Part shown: piece after piece, positions 31,579 to 43,004 of the stretch
How positions within the stretch are numbered: the first letter of the stretch is position 1
Layout: every line of letters begins with the position of its first letter
From: Warburgia ugandensis
Lineage: Eukaryota > Streptophyta > Magnoliopsida > Canellales > Canellaceae
Assembly: GCA_035236585.1 (NCBI GenBank)
Contig: CP141128.1
Span: forward strand, 30,858,684 to 30,922,683
Direction of reading: 5' to 3'
DNA length: 64,000 nt
Translations under genes and position numbers: made by a program
The notes under the pieces: generated by a model
The model's database searches: none
What the model was told of the DNA's origin: nothing
What the model saw: the letters and a program-made list of their open reading frames with translations, nothing else

Positions 31579-32790
31579 GCTGATATTGCAAATTATCTAG
31601 TTAAAAGAAAAACACTAGCTCATTGGACAAAAATTGATAAGACCAAAATTTTCTCCATTGTCAAACGATATTTTGGGGATGATTCATATTTGTTTAAATA
31701 CTACCCAGATCAAATCAAGTATCATCTCTTTTTATCACTGAGAAGCATGTGATGGACATTGTTTTACCAAAAAAGTAGCTTCAAATATTTCGTAGTGTGG
31801 TTTCAACTGGCCCACTCCTTTTGGAGAAACCTGTAACTTCTATAGGGCATGTGAGTGTTGTAAAAAACATAAGAGGCATAACATAATAGGAATATGATGC
31901 CTTTAAATCCCACTTTGACTATTGGGGCATCAATTTCATGGCACTATTCCCTCCTTTTTGATACCTTTATCTTTTTGTTGTAGTAGACTATGTTTCCAAA
32001 TGAATAGAGATTGTTCCATGTAGAGTCAATGATCATAAAATAGTCATTACATTCTTATGGGACACCTCGAGTCATCATTAGTGGTAATAGTACTCATTTT
32101 TACAATGGAGTTCTTGAAGCATTAATAAAAAAGTATAACATAAAACATAAGGTTGCAACACTGCATCACTCACAAACAAGTGCATAAGTCAAAGTATCTA
32201 ATCAAGCTATTAAATAGATTCTTCAGAAGATTATTAACCTAGATCGAGAGGATTAGTTTATTTGTATCATTGATGTGCTTTGAGCATATCAAACTATGCT
32301 TAAAACCTCGAATACTATATCCCCTTATCGTATTGTTTATGTAAATCTTGTTAGTTGCCTATGGTAATAGAGCATAGGGCCTACTAGGCAATTAAAAGAT
32401 TAAATTTTGATATGGGTGAAGCAAGCTCGATTTGTAACCTCCAACTCAATGAGTTGGAAGAGATCTAATAAGAAGCCTATGAGAGTAATTGGATCTTTAA
32501 GGAAAAGATGAAATTTTTTCATGATCAAAATATTTTAAGAAAATCCTTCACTTTGTCCCAAAAGGTATTCCTCTACAACTCTAAGATCTATCTCTTGCTA
32601 GGAAATCTTAGAACTCGATGGACTAGTCCTTATATTGTCGAAGAGGTATTTCCATGACCATCAAGATTGAAGACACTAGGATTGACCACTCTTTCAAAGT
32701 TAATGGATAACAATCTGAAGCCATACCTATAGTTAGTTAATCCAAAAGTTGAGTCCACAACTTTGGAGGATCCTATCTACAAGGATTGAG
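31579..32790 (+). pseudogene. Athila-type integrase, element 2
   Basis: Heavily mutated integrase that would have inserted the element into DNA. Reading across frames: SADIANYLV and RYFWGDSYLFKYYPDQ at the N-terminal zinc module, with CECCKKHKR supplying its cysteines; FVVVDYVSK, HKVATLHHSQTS and LQKII in the catalytic core; AYQTMLKT and SPYRIVYV; then the C-terminal LNELEEI, HDQNILRKSF, LYNSKIYLL and RTRWTSPYIVEEVF blocks. These match the Athila pol C-terminus in order and spacing. Stops and frameshifts occur throughout. Its 5' end is lost to the insertion of element 1. Confidence 0.85.
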
Positions 32791-33012
32791 TAGTTTCTAG
32801 CCCTAGATGCATTTTCTTGTAGACATTAAACTTAGAGCTCACAGAAGAAAACCCTATATTTTTTTAGAGTTTGTTCTATATGCATCTGTCCATCATCCAT
32901 TTTTTTCCTGGTGTCTCATAAACACTTAGATTATCTTTCAAACATTGAGGAAAATGTTTTCTTTAAGTTGGGGCTAGTAGAATTCTAGTAAATTTTAGGA
33001 TTTTTATATAGT

Positions 33013-33114
<102 letters not shown>

Positions 33115-33641
33115 TTTACAAATTTTTAAATTTCAACGTCAATTCATATACTGTGATGAGAATTGGATTTTTTTTCAAGTTTAGTGCTTCTCCATTACTT
33201 TAGATTATTAATAGAATATTACATGATTAGTTCCTTCTTTTACTCATTTTCTAAAATATTTCAGATAATTAATCTCTAACACTCTTATGCACACAATCAC
33301 ATGTACTTAGGGAGTGATATTCCTTAACTTTCTCTTAGTAATAGCATAATTTTCTAAATGGATCACAATAATTCCTTACTATCTTCATTCTTTCAGATAA
33401 CATGGGAGTTGTAAGAATTTCAAAAAATCGACACACATAATTGAGAGATACTTTTCACCCTTTTTCTCGGAGTTTTATTCTTGAGTGTACATTTAACTAT
33501 GAGATTTGAGGTCAAAACATATTTTAGATGAATTTATGAGTTATAATCTACATAGACATCAGAGTCATCTATATGGTGACTGTACACACACTACACTTCG
33601 AGGTACAAGTTAAAATAGAATATCTTTTAGCATATGAGTAG

Positions 33642-33646
33642 GCTAA
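33642..33646. repeat. TSD of element B, left copy
   Basis: GCTAA, against GGTAA at 47,522-47,526. Confidence 0.6.
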
Positions 33647-36600
33647 TGTGACGACCTGGGTTTTTGTAACACGTTTTGTAATGTATTTTGAAAGACAGGG
33701 CCCTTAAGAGTGTAAAATTTTTTCGCAAAACAAAGCAGTAGAAATTCTTTTCTTTAGAACCTGTTTTGAAAACCCAAGTCACCACTTCGTACATAACATA
33801 AGTACAATCTGTGTACAAAATAAAATTCCATTGAAGGAATATACTTTTATTAAACTCCAAGATCCATCCAGTGGTTCACAGTATAGCCAAATCTAGTACA
33901 ATACTTGTCCAAATTACATAATCCAAAACTCAAGCTCACCATACAATAAAACTCTCAACAAAGAAAAATACATGTCTTCAAGGGTATACCTTGAAGATTA
34001 TTCTCATCAAGTCTTCTATAGTCTTCAGCTCCTAACTCTCCTTCCCTGTATCTGAGATATTGCAACAAGTATAATATCTCAGCAAGCAATGCTTGGTAGG
34101 GGATTCAAGAAACATAATAATTGATAAGGTAATTCCAATACTTCATAATCTCATTATCCTTAAACATACTCTTTACTTTGTAAGTTATGCATATCTATAT
34201 ACATACATACCCTTCATGGGTAAACCAGTTAAATTTGTGAAAGTAGTCAAATATCATTCCCAACTAAGCTGATCAATTCTCTTCATTTTGAGAATTGAGT
34301 ATTACAGCTAATCTTATACTGGGAATTTTCCTTCTTCGAAAATATTGGTAATATACAATTACCTAGCATTTCATTATGCTATAACATAAGGCATTTCACT
34401 ATGCCTATTCTCATATGCATCATATTGCAAAATAATCAGAAAGGTTGCTATGCTGCAGTCTGATCCGTACTAGCACACTCAGATAACTGCCCCGTTCACC
34501 ACTGATACCAGAGTGGAAAATATTATGTCACTGCCCGTATGGGGGGGCAAGACTTTCATAGTGATGGCCTTCCCATAATTGCCACCACCCGACTTTTAGC
34601 CTCTCTTAGGGCAAGGTATCATCACATCATCAAATTTCAAGGCGAGGGTGGCCAAACCCTCATAATTCCTCTAGGAATAGCATTCCCTTAGGCTTATGCC
34701 TATGAAAACAAACTCACAAGCCTCCAAGCTTGTATGTAAAATAGATTTCATATATATCAGACCATATGTCTATTTACTTAGGGCTGAAATATTTCCTAGT
34801 TCCCTATTCGCTTATAGTTTAGTCCTTAACCATCTTATATGTGTTTGGTTGGATCATAAGGTTTTCAAGAGATTTAATACAACTATTATCATTACTCTTG
34901 TCAACATAAGATCATGAGTACAATCATGTATGCATTCATCCAATCCTCCTACCTTTAAGGATTGATCTCTTTTCCCCAATCTTCCATGATCTTGACTGAT
35001 ATATGTAATCTATACATCCATACATATTGTCAATACATAAATTATGAACAATCCTATTGATCACTAGATCTGATGTTTAGAATGATCTTTAGATCATTCA
35101 TATCTAAGTATTTTTCTATCTCTAAGTCTTTGTATGTCCATCTCCTTTATCTTGATCTTTCATAGATCCATTGATTGACAATCTACACATGTTGATAAAG
35201 ATCAAGGTCCTAGATCTTCTATCATCTAGTTCTTCTTTGATCTAAGTTCAGTTATTGGATCATCCCTATGGAGGATGATCTTGGTTTTCTTCCTTGAATC
35301 ATCTTTGATCAAGGGTTTGGATTATCTAATATAATGAACTATAACAAGTATACTAATAAACATGCATACTAAGTACAATATAGTGTTCTTATTCTTATTG
35401 TTCTTGATCATCCAAGATCTAATGGATCTTGTTTGATCATCCTTATCTTACTTACTGTTTTTATTAAGGTTAGGTAATTTACTAACCTTTTATGCTCTTA
35501 TTATTATTATTCAACCAGAAAATATGCCGGTTGAAGGTAACATATTTAAGCCTAAATCTAGATTGCTCCTATTATTGCCAATTGGCTAAGGCTTACTAGC
35601 TGAATGGGTGAACACAAAGTGGTTACTTCAATCCTCATGTAAGGAGGCATTTAGACCTCACAAACGTCAATGGAAGGTAGGGGAAGAGTGAGGCTCTATT
35701 AGATAACCCTCTTAACCACTATGTTCATCATTCACTAGAATGAACATAGCTCAACCTTTCATAAGGTTCCTATAAGCATGTTTACCCTAAGTACTCTTTC
35801 TAATGGATTTTAATTAAGTCCATGAATATTTATAATGTCATTCATGGGGTTTATTATTCTTTTCCTAATTTGGGCCAAGGACTTGATAATCCTTATATTG
35901 TCCTACTAACTATAGCCCTCACTAATTTAGTCCAAAGTACTCCATTCTTAATTGTGTAATGAAACTCTACTTTCTCATTAGAATACATTTTTGATGTTTT
36001 ATGCTCTTTATCTCATAACAAGTAGATCTACTAATAACATTTAACCATAAATGAATTATAAATTCAAAGCATAAAACTACATAATTTAACATTTAATGAT
36101 AATGAGGCAAGGTACTTAAAATAATTAAATCTAGCACCTTATGATAACAATGAAATCACATATCATGCTAAAGTCTAAATGTTATACTAGCATGCTTTAT
36201 AACATAATTATATTTAAAATGCTATTATATAAAATGAAACTAATTACATTAACATTTTTAGAAACCTTTACTTACGATCCAACCATTCGATCTTAGATCT
36301 TTTCCTTTGAATAAGGATTTTAGTTATATTTAGGGAATTTTCTTTATTAAGGTTAAAAGATCATATTGATCTATTTTTATCATAATCCATCAATGGTTTC
36401 CTTAGATTCGAGCATATCAACATTCATTCTATCCATCCCAAGGATCTGATCACACTTGATCTCATTGATCAAGTAGGTCTCTTTGTATTTTTAGGGTTTT
36501 TCTACCATAATGGGTAAATCCCTTAATATATCTCATATATATCCAATTAAATCATAGATCTCACTTTATTTTAATAGTATATCATTATTAAAACATATTT

Positions 36601-36829
36601 TCAAGATCTGATCATCTCAGATCTTGAAGATTTAGGTAATTGGAAACTTGTTTCTTTAGTACAGAAAGTTTTTACTAAATAGTATGTCCATTTTATTATT
36701 TTATTAGAAAATAGAGGTTTCAAGCTTTTCATAGCTTCTTTCCGATCTCAATTTGGAGTTCAGATGACTTCGGAATTGGATCTGGAAGTTCATAGTCCTT
36801 CCTAGTGCCTGGATTTGATTTGGGCCCAA

Positions 36830-37170
36830 GGAACAGACGACCCAAATCTTTCGGGCGAAAAACCAAGCCAGGCGGATGCGTTTGGTTCATCGGGCCGTTC
36901 GCTGGGATGAATGGAGGAAGCACCCTTGCGGCGGCATCCACAGACGCGGACGGGATGAGCGAAACACTCGTCGTCTGCGCGCTTGTAAATGGGACTGTCA
37001 CCTGGCGCGCCCACTCGTGGGTTTGACGGACATGCTGTTGTCTCGCTTGGGACGATGCCCCAGCGCAATGCATGTGCCATTTCCAATGGTGCATCACGTG
37101 TGCGTCTTGGGCGCCGTTAGATCCGGAGATCGGACAGTCCATTCTGGACCGTCCAATCAATCCTCTCTCA
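36830..37170. other. GC/CpG-rich variable cassette, 3' LTR of B
   Basis: CG-dense block within the AT-rich LTR; flanks match A while parts of the interior differ. Overlapping frames on both strands (36,729-37,175) arise from its composition and lack recognised domains. Confidence 0.6.
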
Positions 37171-37764
37171 ATTGAGGGCCCAAAACGTCTATGATCATTG
37201 TGAAAATTCTACCCAAGGGGTTTTGGACCCTTCTAGATCGATTGGTGTAGTCAAAATTTTCATCTAAGCACTCTATCATCTAGAATTAAGGGTTCTAGTG
37301 CTTACTTTATTTTTACATTTTTATTACCAAAATAAATTTCAGTAAACTAAAAATTACATAAAATAGTATTAAACATCTATAGAAAGTATTTCCACCTACC
37401 TGATTGGAGAAAAAACCTCAGTTATATACTCAATTTAAAAAGAATACCTTGTTGATGAAGATATGGCCTAAGATCCACCTTTCTTGCAAATTTTCGTTGT
37501 TTGAACCGTTGGATCTTGAAATTTCTTTGGGGGTTTTGTAGAATAGATATGTTGGGAAGTTTTGGATAGTGAAATTGATCAAATTAGATTTGAAACAGAG
37601 TGCCTAATTGATTTTAGGTCTCTTGTTCCAATCTAAAAAGAAAAATAAATTGAAAAGAGAGATTTCTCTTGGAAATTTTGGATTTTTGGTGAGGGATCTT
37701 GGTGTAATTTTTCAGGGAGAGTGAAGAAAATTTCGTGAGGATTTTGTGAGCATTTTTGAGGTTG

Positions 37765-37772
37765 TATTTATA
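37765..37772 (-). promoter_or_regulatory. LTR TATA box, 3' LTR of B
   Basis: TATAAATA on the minus strand, about 0.6 kb from the LTR start, same context as A. Confidence 0.6.
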
Positions 37773-38363
37773 GGCATTTTGGGTCTTTTTTGATGATTAT
37801 AATATTTTATTTTTTATTATTAAATGGCATGAAAGTCTCCCATGCTCCATTTTTTCTTCCCTATGCCCCATTTTTCTTCCCCAAGACCAGCTGATGTTTG
37901 TTGACCCATGACTTCACGTGGGCTGTAGATAAGATTGGTTTTTGGGTCCCTTGTGGGCCCCACATGGTGTAAAAAGATCGTTTCGCCATTTATGGATAAA
38001 ATTTTGGGTTTTATTCCCATGATCTTGGATTTGAGTGTACTTAGTGGCATTGGATTTGTATTTCTCAGTAAATTCTAAATTTTGATCTCTCATATTTTGA
38101 TTTTTGGATAAAATTACTATTTTACCCCTTTTGTCCAAGAAATGAAGAAACTTAAGGATTTCTCATCCGAATTCAGAATTTGTCGTGCTTACAGTCATTC
38201 TGAAGGGTTTGCTAAGTTTAATTTCAATTTTACATGTCTTTATGATTTGATTATACTTTTATAAAAAGTATATTCTAAATAACCCTAATATTTCAGCCTG
38301 AAATATCTGAAACTCAAACTTTATTGATTTTCTTAATCAATTACAAAAATTGGGGTTATTACA

Positions 38364-38375
38364 ATCTTCCTCCTT
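38364..38375 (-). promoter_or_regulatory. Polypurine tract of element B
   Basis: AAGGAGGAAGAT on the minus strand, directly before the 3' LTR start TGTAATAACC; the expected primer for plus-strand synthesis. Confidence 0.85.
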
Positions 38376-38411
38376 ACAATAATTTCATCCTCGAAATTTG
38401 TAATACACTAC

Positions 38412-38610
38412 TTACTCAAACAAACTAGGGTGCATCTTCCTCATTTCTACTTCCATTTCCCACGTGGCTTCCTCAACAGAGTGATGTTGCCACAGGACTT
38501 TGACTAACGGAATGCTTTTGGTTCTTAACTTCTGTTCCTTGCGGTCCAGAATTTGTATTGCCTTCTCTTCGAAGGTTAAGTCAGGCTTTAGCTCTTTTGG
38601 CACCCTTTAA
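38412..38610 (-). pseudogene. Chromodomain end of pol, element B
   Basis: C-terminal end of the polyprotein. ILDRKEQKLRTKSIPLVKV followed by [19 protein letters not shown] forms a chromodomain, the module that lets chromovirus integrases recognise chromatin marks. The frame ends HPSLFE and a stop. An in-frame stop lies just before VPKELKPDLTFEEKA, separating it from integrase. The polypurine tract begins about 35 bases downstream. Confidence 0.9.
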
Positions 38611-39530
38611 AGTACATGAGTGTCGTCTTGGAGGTATTTCCTTAGCATAGACACATGAAACACACTATGTATTTCTGAGAGTTGGGGTGGTAAGGCTAAT
38701 TTGTAGGCCACTGAACAACTTTTTCTAAGATTTTAAATGGACCAATGAATCTTGGACTAAGTTTTCCTTTGCTTCCAAACCTCATTACTCCTTTGACAGG
38801 TGATACCTTTAGAAATACATGCTCCCCCACATCAAATTCTAGGTTTCTACGTCTTTTATCTGTGTAACTCTTTTGTCAACTGTGTGCTGTTAACAACCTC
38901 TTCTGTATCAATCTGACCTTGTCTACACATTGTTCCACTAGTTCTGACTTTATCAGCTTTCTTTCTCCAACTTCACTCCAACAGGTTGGTGATCGACATG
39001 GCCGTCCATACAATGCTTCATATGGTGCCATACCAATACTTGCCTGAAAACTGTTGTTATATGCAAATTCTACTAAAGAAACATGTTCATCCCAACTCCC
39101 TTTCCAATCTAATGCACATGATCTCAACATATCTTCTAAGGTTTGAATAGTCCTTTCTAATTGACCATCTGTTTGAGGGTGAAATGCTGTACTGAGTTTA
39201 ATTGAGGTTCCCAAGGCTTGTTGTACACTCTTCCAACATCTCGAAGTAAATCTTCCATCCCTATCCGAGATAATGGATAGTGGAATCCTATGAAGTCTTA
39301 CTATTTCTTTGATGTATAACTTAGCCAGACTGTCAACTGATTGGTTATGTCTAATTAGAAGAAAATGTGCTAACTTTGTTAGCCTATCCACAGCCACCCA
39401 AAACATATCATGGCCTGCCTGAGTCCTTGGCAATCCCACTACAAAATCCATAGTGATATTGTCCCATTTCCATTCTGGAAGTTCCAATGTTTGTAACATT
39501 CCAGCTGTCTTTGGTGTTCAGCCTTTACTT
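38611..39530 (-). pseudogene. Integrase core and C-terminal region, element B
   Basis: Catalytic core with [16 protein letters not shown] and GQLERTIQ (the D, D, E residues all present), followed by LALPPQLSEIHSVFH and MLRKYLQDD of the C-terminal domain. A one-base loss near 39,510 relative to A shifts the frame at the PAGML position, and a stop follows RLLTAHS at about 38,876, so the product is broken in at least two places. The zinc-binding part lies in the RT-RNase H frame upstream. Confidence 0.9.
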
Positions 39531-41270
39531 GTTGACAATTTAGACATTTAGCCACAAATTCTCCTATTTCTCTCTTCATGCCTTCCCGCCAAAAGTTTCT
39601 TTTTAAATCTTGATACATCTTTGTACCTCCAGGGTGTATAGAAAACTTTGACTGATGGGGTTCTTGTATCAATTCCTTTCTCAGACATTTATTTGAAGGA
39701 ACCACCAATCTCTCCTGAAAACGTATGCCCCCATCTGTACTCTTAACAAATCCTTTCTTTTCACACAATTCCTGAGTTGTTGTATCTTCTTCTTGGGCTT
39801 TAAGGACTCTTTCTACAAAAGCTGATTTAATTGTGATGTTTGTGAGTAGAGCTCTTGGTTGTCTACTTAATGCATTAGCTACTACATTTGCCTTTCCAGG
39901 ATGGTATTGGATGGCAAAATTGTAGTCTTTGATATACTCTATCCATCTTCTTTGTCTCATATTCAAATTAGCCTGAGTGAAGATGTATTTGAGACTCTTA
40001 TGATCTGTAAATATATTGAATTTTTCTCCATACAAATAATGTCTCCAAATTTTCAATGCAAAAACTACAGCTGCCAATTCTAGATCATGTACTGGGTAAT
40101 TTATTTCATGTTTCTTCAATTGTCTAGATGCAAAAGCAATGACCTTCCCATTTTGCATTAACACACCTCCTAACCCTTTGCCTGAAGTATCACAGTATAT
40201 TTCATATCCCCCACTCCCAGCTGGCAAAGTCAATACTGGTGCTATAGTTAACCTCTTCTTTAGCTCTTGAAAACTATTTTCACATTCTTCTGACCAAGTG
40301 AATTGTACCCCCTTTCTTGTCAAGGAAGTCATAGGAAGAGCTGGACGAGAGAACCCTTGAATGAATCTACAGTAGTATCCTGCTAGTCCAAGAAAACTAT
40401 GTATTTCTGTTATTGTTTTAGGTTTCTCCCAATTCATTACTGCTTCAATCTTGGTGGGGTCCACTTCTACTCCATTCTTGGAAATTACATGACCTAAAAA
40501 ATTGACCTTCTCTAACCAGAATTCACACTTACTAAATTTACCAAACAATTTATGTGTTATAAGGGTATTTAGTATAATTCGTAAGTGTTCTTGATGTTCT
40601 TTGATACTGGTAGAGTAAATCAGTATATCGTCGATAAATACAACCACAAATTTATTCAAAAATTCTTTGAAGATTCTATTCATCAAATCCATAAACACTG
40701 CTGGTGCATTGGTCAGCCCAAAAGACCTGACTAGAAACTCGCAATGCCCATATCGAGTTCTGAATGCTGACTTGGGTATGTCTTCATCCTTAATACGCAA
40801 TTGATGATATCCTGATTTAAGGTCAATTTTAGAAAAGACCTTAGCAGATTGGAGTTGATCAAAGAGATCATTAATGCGAGGTAAGGGATACCTATTTTTC
40901 ACTGTGACACTGTTCAACATTCTATAATTAATGCATAATCTCATTGACCCATCCTTCTTCTTCACAAATACTACTGGTGCTCCCCATGGTGAACTACTTG
41001 GTCTAACAAACCCTTTTCTAACAATTCTTGTAATTGTCCTTTTAACTCTTTCAACTCTACTGGGGTCATCCTATAAGGTGCTTTAGAAATTGGAGTTGTA
41101 CTAGGAATTACTTCAATGGTAAACTCAATTTCTCAATGTGGGGGTAACCCTGGTAGTTCTTCACGAAAAACATCTTGGAAATCCCTGACCACTTCAATTT
41201 TTGTTATCCTGGGCTGTTCAACATCTAAGGAAACTACTGTTGCTAAAAATGCCTGACACCCCTTGGACAT
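39531..41270 (-). pseudogene. RT, RNase H and integrase zinc module, element B
   Basis: Longest open stretch of the element (about 508 codons, 40,965-39,439). [32 protein letters not shown] with the first catalytic Asp, [13 protein letters not shown] with the FIDD box about residues 110-113. RNase [32 protein letters not shown]. The last catalytic Asp of the usual ADALSR motif is Asn here (VVANALSR, codon at 39,874-39,876); A keeps Asp. Integrase [15 protein letters not shown] and CLNCQQVKA. Upstream, a TGA at 41,133-41,135 interrupts the LPGLPPH-EIEF join, as in A. Confidence 0.93.
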
Positions 41271-41284
41271 ATGTTTGACTGCCT

Positions 41285-41782
41285 TCATAGCTGAGATGAT
41301 GGATTTGTCAAGTCATTGTGATTCCCATACAGTATTAATATTTTCTCCCCTGGTATACTAAATGTGAGTTTCTTCTTGTGACAGTCCATAACTACCCAGT
41401 ATTTTGCTAACCAGTCCATACCCAGTATGATGTCAAAATCCTCCATGTTTAATAAAATGAGGTCTATGTCCATTCTTTTGCCCAATACTTCTAGAGGCAC
41501 ATTATGCAAGTATTCTTGTAGTTTAGCTGTTTTTCCAACTGGAGTTGTTACATCTAGATCAAATCCCAAGTTTTTCACTGATAGTTGTATGCTAGATGCA
41601 AATTCACAAGATATAAAGGAATGCGTAGATCCAGAATCAAACAGTACTTTGGCATAGTTGTCTGCTACAAGTAGTGTACCTTCAATTACCGTATTGGATG
41701 GTCTAGCTTGGCCGTCAGTGATGGCGAAGACCCTTCCTTGGTGTCGAGGAGCAATTTCTAGTTTTGCTTCCCTGACTGCCAA
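41285..41782 (-). pseudogene. Aspartic protease region, element B
   Basis: Retropepsin-like protease. VLFDSGSTHSFIS contains the active-site Asp-Ser-Gly; FDIILGMDWLAKYWVVMDC is the conserved C-terminal block. Open for about 165 codons. One base is missing at the NHNDL codons (about 41,310) relative to A, which shifts the frame before RT. The open frame overlaps the end of gag sequence. Confidence 0.9.
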
Positions 41783-41784
41783 TG

Positions 41785-42874
41785 GTTTGGTATAGTGGGC
41801 GGCGATATGTCCATACTCCCCACAATTGTGGCACTTGATTGAAAATCTTTGTGGTTGTTGTTGTATAGGTCATGGACAGATATTGCCTTGGTGAAATTTT
41901 CTACATCTTGGACATGGCTGTCTATTTGGCCTTGGTGCATTGTTCCTTTGATTTCTTTGAGGCTTAAAATTGTTCCAAGGTCTTTTATTCTTTTGGAAAG
42001 GCCTTGGGTTATTGTTTCCTCCTCTACTGAACTTGGTAATTTGACCCTTTTTGTACTCATCTTCTAACTTGGAGGCCATTTCCACACAGTCTACCAAGGT
42101 AGTGGGTTTAGTACCCAGCACCTTTATTTTCAGCCCTGGGTGTAGCCCTTCAATGAATCGATCCACGGTGTGTGTTTCTGTGTCACACACATGAGTCGGG
42201 AATCTCCTTAGTTCTGTGAACTTGTTATCATAGTCCACCACTGACATATTCCCTTGCTTTAGGTCCAAAAACTCTATCAACTTCCTTTGTTGTACATGAG
42301 AAGGAAAATATTTATGGTTGAATACTTCCTTAAATTCTTCCCATGTAGTATCTTTAGAATTCGAGAAGAAGGTGTTGTTAGCTTATCTCCACCAAAATGC
42401 ACCTTCTTGTTTGAATAAGTATGTGGCAAATTTCACCTTCAACTCTGAAGGAGTACGTAGTGCACTAAAAGTCTTTTCAACTTCATATATCCACTCTTCA
42501 GCCTTTTCAGCTTCACCCTTGCCATCATACATTGTAGCCCTCTTTTGAAATCTCTCCATCATTTTGCCAACTTTTTCTGGTGCTAATGAGGATTTTCCAA
42601 CCTCTTGACTTGGTACAAGGGCAGATTGCCCTTGTCCTAGTGTGGGAGTAGCTGGTGGTGGTGTTGGTGTAGTATGTCTCACCTCAGGCTGAGCTTGAAC
42701 CTGTATACTTGGTATTTCTACAGGAGGTGATGAACCTTGGGGTTGTTGTAGGTGAGGAAGGAGGTTCCTTAACATCCTTGTCATCATCACTTCCATATTA
42801 CTCATGGTTACTCTCTCCATATTGTCTTCTGGAGTATTTTGAGTTGTCTGCCTTGTGACTCTCTTTGGTGGCAT
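41785..42874 (-). pseudogene. gag, element B
   Basis: Gag with start at ATG 42,874 (MPPKRVTRQ). A Gln/Pro/Thr-rich N-terminus leads to MERFQKRATMYDGKGEAEK, the capsid core (EGAFWW, RFIEGLHPGLK), an Asn/Pro/Arg-rich basic stretch, then two zinc-knuckle-like motifs, CPRCRKFHQGNIC and CHNCGEYGHIAAHY. In the second, the final Cys of the CCHC pattern is Tyr (codon at 41,792-41,794). Stops at 42,383-42,385 (after WWR) and near 41,870 break the frame. Confidence 0.9.
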
Positions 42875-42990
42875 CTGCTCATAAACCAAAATTCTATCAA
42901 TTTTCTATACAACTACTTCTATCTTAATCTAGACTTGGATTATAATCTCTCCTTTGGACATATTTGTACTGTACTGTGACTGGATGAATC

Positions 42991-43002
42991 ACTTTGATAC
43001 CA
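42991..43002 (-). promoter_or_regulatory. Primer-binding site of element B
   Basis: TGGTATCAAAGT on the minus strand, against TGGTATCAGAGC for tRNA-iMet: ten of twelve bases. Two bases separate it from the LTR end. Confidence 0.88.
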
Positions 43003-43004
43003 AC

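Larger units (their letters stand above)
33647..38363 (-). repeat. 3' LTR of element B
   Basis: 4,717 bases, from TGTGACGACCTGGG (left) to GGGGTTATTACA (right). Carries the full family architecture: TATA box near 37,765, GC-rich cassette at about 36,830-37,170, GATC-rich domains, and the module shared with Athila leaders at about 35,600-35,930. Confidence 0.93.
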
